Source: Paenibacillus sp. FSL H7-0357 (GTDB lineage: Bacteria; Bacillota; Bacilli; Paenibacillales; Paenibacillaceae). Taken from it: 64,000 bases of DNA. Shown one piece after another: positions 8,272 through 16,490 of this stretch (the first letter of the stretch is position 1; every line of letters begins with the position of its first letter). The position numbers and the translations under genes were made by a program. The stretch spans positions 3,534,001-3,598,000 of the forward strand of contig NZ_CP009241.1 of the NCBI RefSeq assembly GCF_000758525.1. The letters are read 5' to 3'. The notes under the pieces are model-generated. The model had not been told where the DNA came from. It worked only from the letters and a program-made list of their open reading frames with translations, and ran no database searches.

Positions 8272-8322
8272 TTGACAAAAGCGACAGTAGTGTCATAAAA
8301 TTAAAAAAACGACAATAGTGTC
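8272..8322 (+). promoter_or_regulatory. Promoter and two tandem operators upstream of the TetR gene
   Basis: TTGACA (8272-8277) and TAAAAT (8296-8301) are separated by 18 bp. GACAGTAGTGTC at 8283-8294 fills the spacer, and GACAATAGTGTC at 8311-8322 lies just past the predicted start. Both are GACA-N4-TGTC dyads, differ at one base and are 28 bp apart, which fits repressor sites for the TetR protein encoded next. Confidence 0.65.
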
Positions 8323-8364
8323 ACATTTTGAGCGGAAGTTCTTTTAGCGAGTGGAGGAATGAGG

Positions 8365-8976
8365 ATGGCCAAAAAATCAGTGGAAAAGAGACAATTGATT
8401 CTGAGTAAAGCACTAGAGTTATTCGTTCGTAAAGGATTTCATGCTGTGACGATGAGCGATATTGTAGAGGAGTGCCAGATTAGCCGCGGTGGTTTGTACC
8501 GTTATTACAGCTCTACAGATGATATCTTCCGCGAACTGTTGCGTGCAAATGCCATACATACAGAGGAAATCTTTGAATCTATGATGGGTGCAGGCAAGCC
8601 CTATCGTGAAATCATGGAGCTGTTTTTGTCCGGGCAAAGAGCGGAGCTACGCCAGATTACTAACAGCATGATGACTGCAGCCTATGAGTTTTTTCTCTCA
8701 CACAAAAGCAATTCAGACAGGGAGTTCTTGCAGCAGCAGTACATACAATCAGCGGCTTTTCTCAGCAGGCTGATCCAGTACGGCAATGAACGGAAAGAGA
8801 CGGAGGTAGCTTCCCCGGATACAGTTGCCAATCAGCTGCTGATATTTTTAGAGGGCCTGAGGGTGCTGGGTTTATCCGTTGATCTTACAGATGAATTTCT
8901 GGAGGAGCAGTTCAAGTGGTTTCAAAATAATCTGTTCGGAGGCCATCCCCCTTATGAAAACAATCCTTACAGTTAA
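8365..8976 (+). CDS. TetR family transcriptional regulator
   Basis: A 203-residue TetR-type repressor. The N-terminal DNA-binding part is clear: LILSKALELFVRKGFHAVTM, then the helix-turn-helix DIVEECQISRGGLYRYYSS. The C-terminal ligand domain is helical and family-specific. ATG 8365 (GGAGG 7 bases upstream) is preferred over 8359, which is too close to the site. Its 3' end overlaps the ABC ATPase gene by 23 bp, so regulator and exporter form one operon, probably self-repressed through the tandem dyads at 8283-8322. Confidence 0.85.
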   Translation: MAKKSVEKRQLILSKALELFVRKGFHAVTMSDIVEECQISRGGLYRYYSSTDDIFRELLRANAIHTEEIFESMMGAGKPYREIMELFLSGQRAELRQITNSMMTAAYEFFLSHKSNSDREFLQQQYIQSAAFLSRLIQYGNERKETEVASPDTVANQLLIFLEGLRVLGLSVDLTDEFLEEQFKWFQNNLFGGHPPYENNPYS

Positions 8977-9652
8977 CGAGGTAACGAAGCAGTACAGGAA
9001 CAATGAACTCATTCTCAAAGAGGTTTCACTGGAAATAAAGGAAGGAAGCTTTACGGTTATCATTGGGCCAAGCGGGTCAGGCAAATCCACCTTGCTCAAC
9101 ATCATGTCCGGATTACAAAAGCCGAGCAGCGGAAGTGTATTCTTCGGAGACAAAGACATTACACAATTCAGCGAACATAAGCTTGCTGATTTTCGCAGAC
9201 AAGATATCGGTCAGATTTTCCAGCAATATTTACTGCTCTCCCATCTCACGGCAGAAGAGAACATCAGAATTGGTGCTCCTGCATCGGGTGGAGCGTATTC
9301 CGTGCAAGAATTGGCGGAGATGCTGGATATCTCTGGTGTTTTGGACCAATATCCAGGCGAACTGTCGGGAGGACAGCAACAGCGGGTAGCTATTGCCAGA
9401 GCTTTGATCAAGAAGCCGCGTATGCTATTTTGCGATGAGGCAACCGGGGCTCTGGATGAAACAAACAGCAGGAAGGTTATTTCTTTGCTGCATCAGATTT
9501 GTGTTAAATATGGTGTAACTGTACTTTTCATCACCCACAATTACGAAATCGCGAGAACCGCAGATCGTGTGATTACGATTAAGGACGGATCGATGATTAA
9601 GGATATTCACCAGAAGAATCCTATTCCTGTGGAACAAATGAGCTGGGTATAG
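8954..9652 (+). CDS. ABC transporter ATP-binding protein (MacB/LolD type)
   Basis: A 232-residue ATPase of the type that partners FtsX-like permeases. Walker A is GPSGSGKST, the signature is LSGGQQQR, Walker B is MLFCDEATGALD, and the switch histidine is in FITHN. It overlaps the TetR gene and precedes an FtsX-type permease gene, so the three form a regulated exporter or envelope-stress unit. The start at 8954 is internal to the TetR 3' end and is probably reached by translational coupling. Confidence 0.9.
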   Translation: MKTILTVNEVTKQYRNNELILKEVSLEIKEGSFTVIIGPSGSGKSTLLNIMSGLQKPSSGSVFFGDKDITQFSEHKLADFRRQDIGQIFQQYLLLSHLTAEENIRIGAPASGGAYSVQELAEMLDISGVLDQYPGELSGGQQQRVAIARALIKKPRMLFCDEATGALDETNSRKVISLLHQICVKYGVTVLFITHNYEIARTADRVITIKDGSMIKDIHQKNPIPVEQMSWV

Positions 9653-9688
9653 CGCATGTAGACTGAAGGGGAATGGGGCGGAATTGGA

Positions 9689-11932
9689 TTGCACTATTTA
9701 AAAAAACAAATAGTTAGCCTGTTGAAGCAAAACCGTGCTTATGGAGCAGTGCTGCTGTTGATTGTTTTGTTAACCTCTTTTATGTATTTTTTCGTGCAAT
9801 TTTCAGTTGACCGGAATGTAACGAAGATGGAGTACTACTTGAGAAATCAAAACCAGGAAGATGTCAGATTCCAGTTCACCGGCACAGCAGACAAGAACAA
9901 GGTATTGAAGGGGTTCGAGAATCAACTGATTACCGAAGAACGCAGCATTAAGAAAATGAAGAGTGAGAACAAGACCTATTTTCTGCTTAGCGAACCTCAG
10001 CGGCTGAATATGCCCTATATCGTGAAGGGCAGGCTGCCGGAGCAAGCAGATGAAATTGCGGTCTTGCCGCAATTTCTGCAACAGAATAACCTGCAAGTTG
10101 GCGATTCATGGAGAATCGGAGAAATAAGCTTTACGATTACTGGTTCAATGTATTTGCCGGATTACTTATCGTTTATACCCTTTGGTGAGGTTCAGCAGAA
10201 TTATTCCGATGCTACGTTCGTTCTTGTCTTACCGGAAGTCTATGACAGACTAGAGGGGCAGGAGAGTCAATATTATGCCGGAGCCTTGCGAGAGGGCGTT
10301 GATCACCTATCAAAGAAAAGCCTGCTGGCAGAACCAGCTTTTTCTTATTTAGCATCGGCTTCTGAGATAGACAGCGATACAGAACTGCAAAAGGCACTGG
10401 AATCAAATAATGGACTGGCGCAGTCTTTTTTGATTGTGCTCGGTTTAATATCTTTGTTCATCTTTTATATGTTTTTTAAACGATTCATGTCGCTGCACAA
10501 GCAAGATTTGGGCTGTTTAAAAGCACTTGGCTTTACCGGGAGGCAAATAACTTTTGTCCTGATAAGGTTCACCTTCGGAATTGCAGGCATAGGTTGCCTC
10601 TTGGGGATGGGGTTAGGGTATCTTGGATCCAACGTGCTCATGGGCATGCTGGAAAGCACTTATTCCTTCCCGTTTTTTGAACGGGGGATTCATTTCGGGT
10701 CAGCCGTTAAAGGCATCTTATTTCCAGCCGGGGGAGCAGTTCTTATAACGTGTTATGCAGCGGTTCCGTTTTTGAAGCAAGAAACCCATGCTTTGTTAAA
10801 CATTTCAGCGCAGCCGCGGCCGGTCAAGGGTGTCTTGCGGGCTGCCAACCGGGTAGTTAATCTATTGCCGGAGAAGTGGCGGTTGCCGTTCCGTGTTGCA
10901 CTGCGAAAATGGAATGCCTTAATCCTTAGTGCTTGTGCGATTCTGCTGACTACCTTGTTGTTCTTGCTAAGTTATTCCTTATATCAATCCAGCGGTACAG
11001 CCATGAATGCCCAAATGGCTGGCATTGATTATACCTATGACATTACCTATCCGGAATTTCAGAATGATGATGCGAATGCCAGATCCTCCCGGATGTATTA
11101 TCTCCAGCAACAAGTGCAACTAAAGCAAGAGAAAGGCAGTATCATCTCAGCGCAAATGCTGGGACTCGATAGCGGGGGGACGCTGTTCACGCTGCTCGAT
11201 GCCAATAATAACGGCCTCAGGATGGATAACCTGAAAGGAGTCATTGTCAGCCGCTCATTCAGTTGGTTATATGGCATCAAGAAGGGGGATACTCTCAACC
11301 TTATACTGGATCGGCAAAATGTGGAGCTTGTCGTTCAGTCGATCAGTCAAAACGGGGATACGGATACGATATATACTTCCAAAGATAACCTCGCTGGTTG
11401 GATGAAGGTGGAGCGTTCACTGCATTCGGGCGAGTTAAGTAATGAAATGAATTCTTCCGCCAACGTTAAAGTGGTAACTGCTGAGGATAAAAAAGCAGCG
11501 CTGGAAAGCAGCGCTGTCTCAAGTCGTTCAAGTGCTGTCATTAATCAAATGATTGGTATTGTAATTGGCGTTTTACTGATATACCTGATTCTCCTGCTTA
11601 ATTTTCAGGACAGTACCCGGGATATGAAAATACTCCGGCTGCTCGGTTACAAATCAGCCGAAATCAGCCGTTTGCTGATTGACGTGTACAGACCGCTGCT
11701 GGTATTGCTCTATGTTATTACTCTTCCGTTTGCGGTGTTTATTACAGAACGGATTTTGCGGATTCTATCTCTTCAGACTGGTGATTATATGCCGTTTAAC
11801 CTGAATATATGGATGCTGATTCTTCCGTTGGTGCTTATTATGCTGCAATATATGCTGGTTATGCCGATATTCAAGGGTAAGCTGCGCAGAGGAAATAGAG
11901 ACAACAACAGTATTGATACGAATACATGTTGA
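9689..11932 (+). CDS. FtsX-like ABC transporter permease
   Basis: A 747-residue permease with two FtsX domains. One hydrophobic helix lies near residues 18-40, followed by an extracellular region of about 200 residues, then three helices (about 247-360). The second half repeats this: a helix near 410-430, a second outside region, and three helices from about 620 to the end. This is the layout of MacB-type and antimicrobial-peptide ABC permeases, which work by mechanotransmission. The start is a TTG after GGGGCGGA. It forms an operon with the ATPase 36 bp upstream. The substrate is unknown. Confidence 0.85.
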   Translation: MHYLKKQIVSLLKQNRAYGAVLLLIVLLTSFMYFFVQFSVDRNVTKMEYYLRNQNQEDVRFQFTGTADKNKVLKGFENQLITEERSIKKMKSENKTYFLLSEPQRLNMPYIVKGRLPEQADEIAVLPQFLQQNNLQVGDSWRIGEISFTITGSMYLPDYLSFIPFGEVQQNYSDATFVLVLPEVYDRLEGQESQYYAGALREGVDHLSKKSLLAEPAFSYLASASEIDSDTELQKALESNNGLAQSFLIVLGLISLFIFYMFFKRFMSLHKQDLGCLKALGFTGRQITFVLIRFTFGIAGIGCLLGMGLGYLGSNVLMGMLESTYSFPFFERGIHFGSAVKGILFPAGGAVLITCYAAVPFLKQETHALLNISAQPRPVKGVLRAANRVVNLLPEKWRLPFRVALRKWNALILSACAILLTTLLFLLSYSLYQSSGTAMNAQMAGIDYTYDITYPEFQNDDANARSSRMYYLQQQVQLKQEKGSIISAQMLGLDSGGTLFTLLDANNNGLRMDNLKGVIVSRSFSWLYGIKKGDTLNLILDRQNVELVVQSISQNGDTDTIYTSKDNLAGWMKVERSLHSGELSNEMNSSANVKVVTAEDKKAALESSAVSSRSSAVINQMIGIVIGVLLIYLILLLNFQDSTRDMKILRLLGYKSAEISRLLIDVYRPLLVLLYVITLPFAVFITERILRILSLQTGDYMPFNLNIWMLILPLVLIMLQYMLVMPIFKGKLRRGNRDNNSIDTNTC

Positions 11933-11972
11933 AATTTTGGTGCTGCGGATCAAAGAGATAAATAAACACAAA

Positions 11973-12005
11973 CAGCGCGCGCCGATGGAATATCGGTGCG
12001 CGCTG
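11973..12005 (-). terminator. Terminator of the chemoreceptor gene
   Basis: A 14-bp stem (11973-11986 with 11992-12005, one G-T wobble) with a 5-nt loop. Read on the minus strand it is followed by a T-rich stretch, so it fits the chemoreceptor gene; it also lies just past the permease gene. Confidence 0.6.
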
Positions 12006-12054
12006 CCTGCTTAGCATGATTCTGTTATCGAGTTAACAGGGGATAACTTGAGCA

Positions 12055-14118
12055 CTATTCGACCTGAAACTGGTTCAACTCATCCTGAAGCTTTTTGGAC
12101 AAATGACTGAGTTGCTGGGATAGCTCAGCGACTTGTTCAATGCTGTCCAGTTGTTCCTGCGTGCTTGCACTAACCTCTTCCGTCGAAGCGGAATTCTCTT
12201 CTGTAGTGGAAGAGATGATTTCCAGTGCCTGGAGAATTTCATCTTTATGTTTATGGACTTTGGAAGTGTTGCTGCTGATCTGAATCATGCGTAATTTCAA
12301 GGCCTCCAAATCCTTGTTAATGCTAAAGAATACCTGCTTCGTAGCCTCCACAGATTTTGCGTTTTCTTCAGCAATTTCAAGACCTTGTGCTGTGTATTTA
12401 ACGGATGCAACAGTTTTTTCCTCGATTTCATGTACCTTTCTGCCAATCTCCTGTGTGGCCTGTGCGGTCTGCTCCGCCAGCTTGCGAACCTCCCCGGCAA
12501 CAACGGCAAACCCGCGGCCCTGTTCTCCCGCCCGAGCGGCTTCAATGGAAGCATTGAGCGCCAGCAGATTGGTTTGTGTGGCTATTTGATGTACTGTATC
12601 CACGATGCTTGAAATTTCATGGCGGCTTAGATCAATATCATGAATAGCAGACGATATCGACTGAGTGGAGTTGTGATTCTCATCTGCCCACTTGGATAAC
12701 TGATCCAATACACCCAACCCCAGCTCGCTTTGGTCAGCAGAAGCTTGCACCATCGTCTCTATGGCTATGGCATCACTGGCGATTTCGTCAATTTGGCCCG
12801 ATAGTGATCCGGTTTTTTGCAATATCGTATCCGTTTCGATCGACTGATAATTGGTTGCATTGGCAATCTCAGTAATGGCCGTCGCTGTATCGTTCATGGT
12901 TATAGCCGTTCTGGAGGAAATGGATTGCAGATCCTTGGAAGACTGGTTCAATACCTCAGCGGAGGTGCCAACCATCTGGAGCATACCTTGAATTTTCTGG
13001 ACCATGTTGAAGATTCCGTTTGAAATTTGTCCAATTTCGTTGTTGGAATGGGTATCAAACTGAACTGTCAAATCCCCGTTTTCCACCCGCTTGATTTTGG
13101 TGAGCAGTATGGGGATTGATCTGAGCAGGTAACGGAGCGTGATATAAGAAAATAGAACGAGCAGGATCGCAGCTGCAGTAAATCCGCCAATCGTAACCCA
13201 AGTGAACTTTTTTAATTCTGAGAGCACTTCACGCTCTGTAATGGTCAAACCTACGGACCATCCGGTATCTTTACTGATAGCATAGCCGATGTAACGGCTT
13301 TCTCCGTTGTCATCAATCAGTTGTACTCCGGATTCGCCAGCTATCATTTTCTTGCCGATCGCTCCAAGATCTCCAGGGAACTCATTAATCTTTTCCTTGG
13401 ATACCTTAGTCTGATCAGGGTGATACAGAATATCACCTGTTTTGGAGGCGAGAATGGAATAACCGGTGCTGCCGAGCTTATAGCTTTCCATAATGGCAGG
13501 GATGTCTTTAGAGGCTATATCAACCGCCGCAAAACCGATTAACGCATTGTTGTCATCCTTAATCGGATAAAAGATACCCATCAGCATATCACCCGAAGTG
13601 ATGTCAATATAAGGATCGGAATAGTACAGCCCGTCTGCTGCGACTGCCGGTTTGTAATACGGCCGTTCTTTGATATTAAAAGATGCATCAGATGCCTTAC
13701 CGTCGTTTAAGAGGTAAAAGCCTTTGCCGTCAATACTTGCAATCCAAGCATCTGCAAAAGAGGGCTCTGCTTTTACAATGGCAGCCAGAGTTTTCACTAC
13801 TTCATCAGCAGACGGAGAAGTTTTAGCCATTTCCGGAGATTCAGTGGTTTCAATGTATTGTTTAAAAATATCATTTGTTGACATTTGTTTAACAAGTGAA
13901 CCCTTTTCCTTAAATAAAGCATCGAATTGACTTACGAGTGCGTGTGTCTTGGTCTGCAGCATGGATTCTTGTTGTTTCACAAGTATGCTTCGAGTGCTGG
14001 AAAACATATATGTTCCCAAGATCGAGAAGACGACAACAATAATAACTAAAAGTACAATGGACAAAGTATTTGCTATGCTTGGTGAGCCGAATCGCCATTT
14101 CTTTATTTGCTGCAACAT
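12055..14118 (-). CDS. Methyl-accepting chemotaxis protein
   Basis: A 687-residue chemoreceptor. A first membrane helix lies at about residues 18-40, then an outside sensor of about 250 residues of dCache type ([24 protein letters not shown] and [10 protein letters not shown] are typical), a second helix at about 305-328, a HAMP linker, and a long helical signalling part. The hairpin tip carries [20 protein letters not shown], the most conserved part of the family. No chemotaxis kinase genes are nearby, so it signals to a distant CheA. ATG 14118 follows a GGGGGAG site. Confidence 0.9.
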   Translation of the reverse strand: MLQQIKKWRFGSPSIANTLSIVLLVIIVVVFSILGTYMFSSTRSILVKQQESMLQTKTHALVSQFDALFKEKGSLVKQMSTNDIFKQYIETTESPEMAKTSPSADEVVKTLAAIVKAEPSFADAWIASIDGKGFYLLNDGKASDASFNIKERPYYKPAVAADGLYYSDPYIDITSGDMLMGIFYPIKDDNNALIGFAAVDIASKDIPAIMESYKLGSTGYSILASKTGDILYHPDQTKVSKEKINEFPGDLGAIGKKMIAGESGVQLIDDNGESRYIGYAISKDTGWSVGLTITEREVLSELKKFTWVTIGGFTAAAILLVLFSYITLRYLLRSIPILLTKIKRVENGDLTVQFDTHSNNEIGQISNGIFNMVQKIQGMLQMVGTSAEVLNQSSKDLQSISSRTAITMNDTATAITEIANATNYQSIETDTILQKTGSLSGQIDEIASDAIAIETMVQASADQSELGLGVLDQLSKWADENHNSTQSISSAIHDIDLSRHEISSIVDTVHQIATQTNLLALNASIEAARAGEQGRGFAVVAGEVRKLAEQTAQATQEIGRKVHEIEEKTVASVKYTAQGLEIAEENAKSVEATKQVFFSINKDLEALKLRMIQISSNTSKVHKHKDEILQALEIISSTTEENSASTEEVSASTQEQLDSIEQVAELSQQLSHLSKKLQDELNQFQVE

Positions 14119-14341
14119 ATTACCATCTCCCCCGATTCTTTTCTGAGCTAAAAGTCTCATAAGAATATGTCGGAAGATTGTGACTTTTTTAATATAGCTT
14201 TCATCTAAATGAACGAAATTTAATTTAAAAAATAAGGATTTGGGATAAAAACTATGCTAAGTGCGATATCTGCAGTCCTTATTCTGGATATTTTTCCAGA
14301 CTGGTGGAAGGAGGTGGGCAGACTGTAGTCCAACCATGAGT

Positions 14342-15322
14342 TTATATTGTCAATAAAAGCTCCATGGCGGAGCGTTCTCTCTGGGCAATATCGCTTAAAA
14401 GCTCGGATCCCCGTTTTATCTCCTGCTGATTTCCGGTTCTTCCAGCATTGTCAATTGACGCGGATACACTGTTCCACAAGCGGGCGATTTCCGTAAACAG
14501 CAGATAAGCCTTTTCTATTTTTGAATTACTGAGCAATTCTGCGCATTCTTTGAGAAAATCTCTGTATAGGTTGCGAAATAAGGCACCGCCGGTTCCGGCC
14601 TTTTCCATTAACATAGCAGTCAAACATAGATCGTTCTCCAAGTCCTTACTGCGAGCAGGCCATTTCAGAATTTCATTGCTCATTTTTTCAATGCCTTTAT
14701 TGCCCATATTGCGGATCGGCGGATTCAAATAGTCGTGCGCATTATTAAGAATTGAGGATCGTATTGCAGGCAGAAGCGGTGGAAGGTCACCTGTCAGTTC
14801 AAGCGTAAAGGAACGGTTTCTGGAACTCATGGATCCCTTTGCGTTCCTTGCCATGGCCAAACTGGATAACCGCGTGGTTACAAGCCCGCCTTGTTGGCCT
14901 GTGTCTGACATGTAGGCGTATTCGTCATCCATACCGTAGATCACGGCATAGTGGGCGGCAAAGTGTATTTTATTCGTAAAGTAATCTAAATAATATGAAT
15001 CTAATTTAAGGCCTACGGGAACACCTTGCTCTATGCAGCTTTGCACGTTCTGCCATGCTTTTGTGACAGAGGAAGTTTCCTTCACCTTCATGTTCAACTG
15101 GAGCCGGGATGCCAGGCATGCAGACAGTTCATCTGGCTTCGCTCTGCCTCCAATAAAAGGAAAGTCCATTCCCTTCGAATCCCAATAAATAAATCCCAAT
15201 CCTTGTCCAATTCCGAATAACATCGGCTCCGATAATTGAACACCTGCATGTTGAAGAAGATTACCCATGGCTGTGGTCTCGCAGTGTTCTCCCTGATAAG
15301 GAGCAAAGTTTTCAATCCTCAT
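14342..15322 (-). CDS. BtrH N-terminal domain / DUF4872 protein
   Basis: A 326-residue protein that matches the BtrH_N plus DUF4872 architecture. The N-terminus has the G-E-HC motif (YQGEHCETTAMGNLL), with Cys-His as likely catalytic residues, and MLFGIGQGLGFIYW. HFAAHYAVIYGMDD gives a second conserved His. BtrH is an acyltransferase of butirosin biosynthesis; what the free-standing protein acts on is unknown. The gene overlaps the upstream PadR gene by 11 bp, so the two are co-translated, and no antibiotic genes lie around them. Confidence 0.8.
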   Translation of the reverse strand: MRIENFAPYQGEHCETTAMGNLLQHAGVQLSEPMLFGIGQGLGFIYWDSKGMDFPFIGGRAKPDELSACLASRLQLNMKVKETSSVTKAWQNVQSCIEQGVPVGLKLDSYYLDYFTNKIHFAAHYAVIYGMDDEYAYMSDTGQQGGLVTTRLSSLAMARNAKGSMSSRNRSFTLELTGDLPPLLPAIRSSILNNAHDYLNPPIRNMGNKGIEKMSNEILKWPARSKDLENDLCLTAMLMEKAGTGGALFRNLYRDFLKECAELLSNSKIEKAYLLFTEIARLWNSVSASIDNAGRTGNQQEIKRGSELLSDIAQRERSAMELLLTI

Positions 15323-15884
15323 GAACTTGACCCTCCAATTCCCCTATTAGTTCGTTGATCAGATTGGCGACAAAGATCTTTTCGTTCTCGATGAGACTCA
15401 TCGGGTGAAGAAAAAGAGCCCTGACGTGCAACGGCAAACGGCAGCCGCCTTGCGATTCATATTTCTGCGCGATGTTCCTCAATGACTCCTCCAGAAAATT
15501 TTGCCGTGTCTGCAATGCTTCTACAGCTTCATTTATCCCGATAAAAGGGAGAGCCGCCAGCCCAAGATCGAAACGGTTATCCCGTTCCCGTGAGGTAGTT
15601 AGGCTAATGATGACTTCATTTCTCAAAGTGTGCATACCGTCTTCCAGCATGACAAAAGTGGACGGGAGAGGACCTTTGCCAGATTTGTGGCCGGATTGTT
15701 CGGATCGGATCAGGCCTTTGTCTTTCAATTTCTGCAAACCGTTGTAAATAGAAGTAGTGCCTATGTTCGCCCATTCCCGGTAACCCCGCTGCTCGATCAG
15801 CTTATTAATCTGGTAACCTGACGCTTGTTTGGATTCCGCAATAATTTGCAATAAGATGAATTCTACGTTGGAGAGACTATACAT
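15312..15884 (-). CDS. PadR family transcriptional regulator
   Basis: A 190-residue PadR-type regulator. The winged helix is at the N-terminus: FILLQIIAESKQASGYQINK, then TSIYNGLQKLKDKGLIRSEQ. The C-terminal half is helical, as in PadR-s2 proteins. ATG 15884 has AAGGAGG 8 bases upstream. The promoter region carries an 8-4-8 palindrome at 15898-15917, so self-repression is likely, and the BtrH-like gene would be controlled with it. Confidence 0.85.
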   Translation of the reverse strand: MYSLSNVEFILLQIIAESKQASGYQINKLIEQRGYREWANIGTTSIYNGLQKLKDKGLIRSEQSGHKSGKGPLPSTFVMLEDGMHTLRNEVIISLTTSRERDNRFDLGLAALPFIGINEAVEALQTRQNFLEESLRNIAQKYESQGGCRLPLHVRALFLHPMSLIENEKIFVANLINELIGELEGQVHED

Positions 15885-15897
15885 TTTCTTCCTCCTT

Positions 15898-15941
15898 ATA
15901 TTACATGAGTGTAATATAACACTAGTGGAATATAACGTCAA
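15898..15941 (-). promoter_or_regulatory. Promoter with PadR-type palindromic operator
   Basis: On the minus strand TTGACG (15936-15941) and TATATT (15913-15918) are 17 bp apart. ATATTACA-TGAG-TGTAATAT at 15898-15917 is a perfect palindrome across the -10 and start point, and CACTAGTG at 15920-15927 is a second palindrome in the spacer. The ATTACA/TGTAAT arms resemble known PadR operators. Confidence 0.7.
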
Positions 15942-16024
15942 GGTGGTTAATGTGAGGAACGGGCCAGTTCCGCCAGAAAACTCTGAACATGCATGAAACC
16001 TTCGCAGATAAGAACTGCTTCAGG

Positions 16025-16076
16025 TTGACATAGATGAGATATAATTGTATATTATTGGAATTGGATTACAAGTGTA
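16025..16076 (+). promoter_or_regulatory. Promoter and BlaI-type operator
   Basis: TTGACA (16025-16030), 17 bp, TATATT (16048-16053) is close to the sigma-A consensus. TACA-AG-TGTA at 16067-16076 matches the BlaI/MecI half-site layout TACA-N2-TGTA and lies just past the predicted start, where a bound repressor would block transcription. Confidence 0.7.
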
Positions 16077-16107
16077 GTCATGAAACAGAAAGAAGGGTGG
16101 AAAGAAT

Positions 16108-16485
16108 ATGTCTACGGAAACTCCAAAAATCTCGGATGCCGAGTGGGAAGTAATGAAGGTACTGTGGGCAGAGGCCCCGCGCACCGCAGGTGAGATTATT
16201 GAAGCGCTGGAAGACAGCCGGGACTGGAACCCGAAGACGGTACGGACACTGATTAAGCGTCTGACCGAGAAGCGGGCCATCGGCTACAACCAGACAGGAA
16301 GGGTGTATTCATACTACCCGCTTGTACGGGAAGAAGAATGCGTTCAATCGGAGACCCAATCGTTTCTGAAACGGATCTACGGCGGAACTCTGCGCCCGAT
16401 GTTGGTCAACTTTTTGCAGGATGAGAAGTTGTCCCGGGAAGATATTGATGAATTGAAGAGAATTTTGGATGAACGAAAGGACTGA
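16108..16485 (+). CDS. BlaI/MecI/CopY family transcriptional repressor
   Basis: A 125-residue repressor: ISDAEWEVMKVLWAEAP opens the winged helix, NPKTVRTLIKRLTEKRAI is the recognition part and YSYYPLVREEE is the wing end with the region cleaved in BlaI. The C-terminal helices (LKRIYGG, LVNFLQDEKLS) make the dimer. It is followed after 5 bp by the M56 peptidase gene, the usual repressor-sensor pair. The leader has a TACA-N2-TGTA operator. Confidence 0.9.
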   Translation: MSTETPKISDAEWEVMKVLWAEAPRTAGEIIEALEDSRDWNPKTVRTLIKRLTEKRAIGYNQTGRVYSYYPLVREEECVQSETQSFLKRIYGGTLRPMLVNFLQDEKLSREDIDELKRILDERKD

Positions 16486-16490
16486 GCTGC

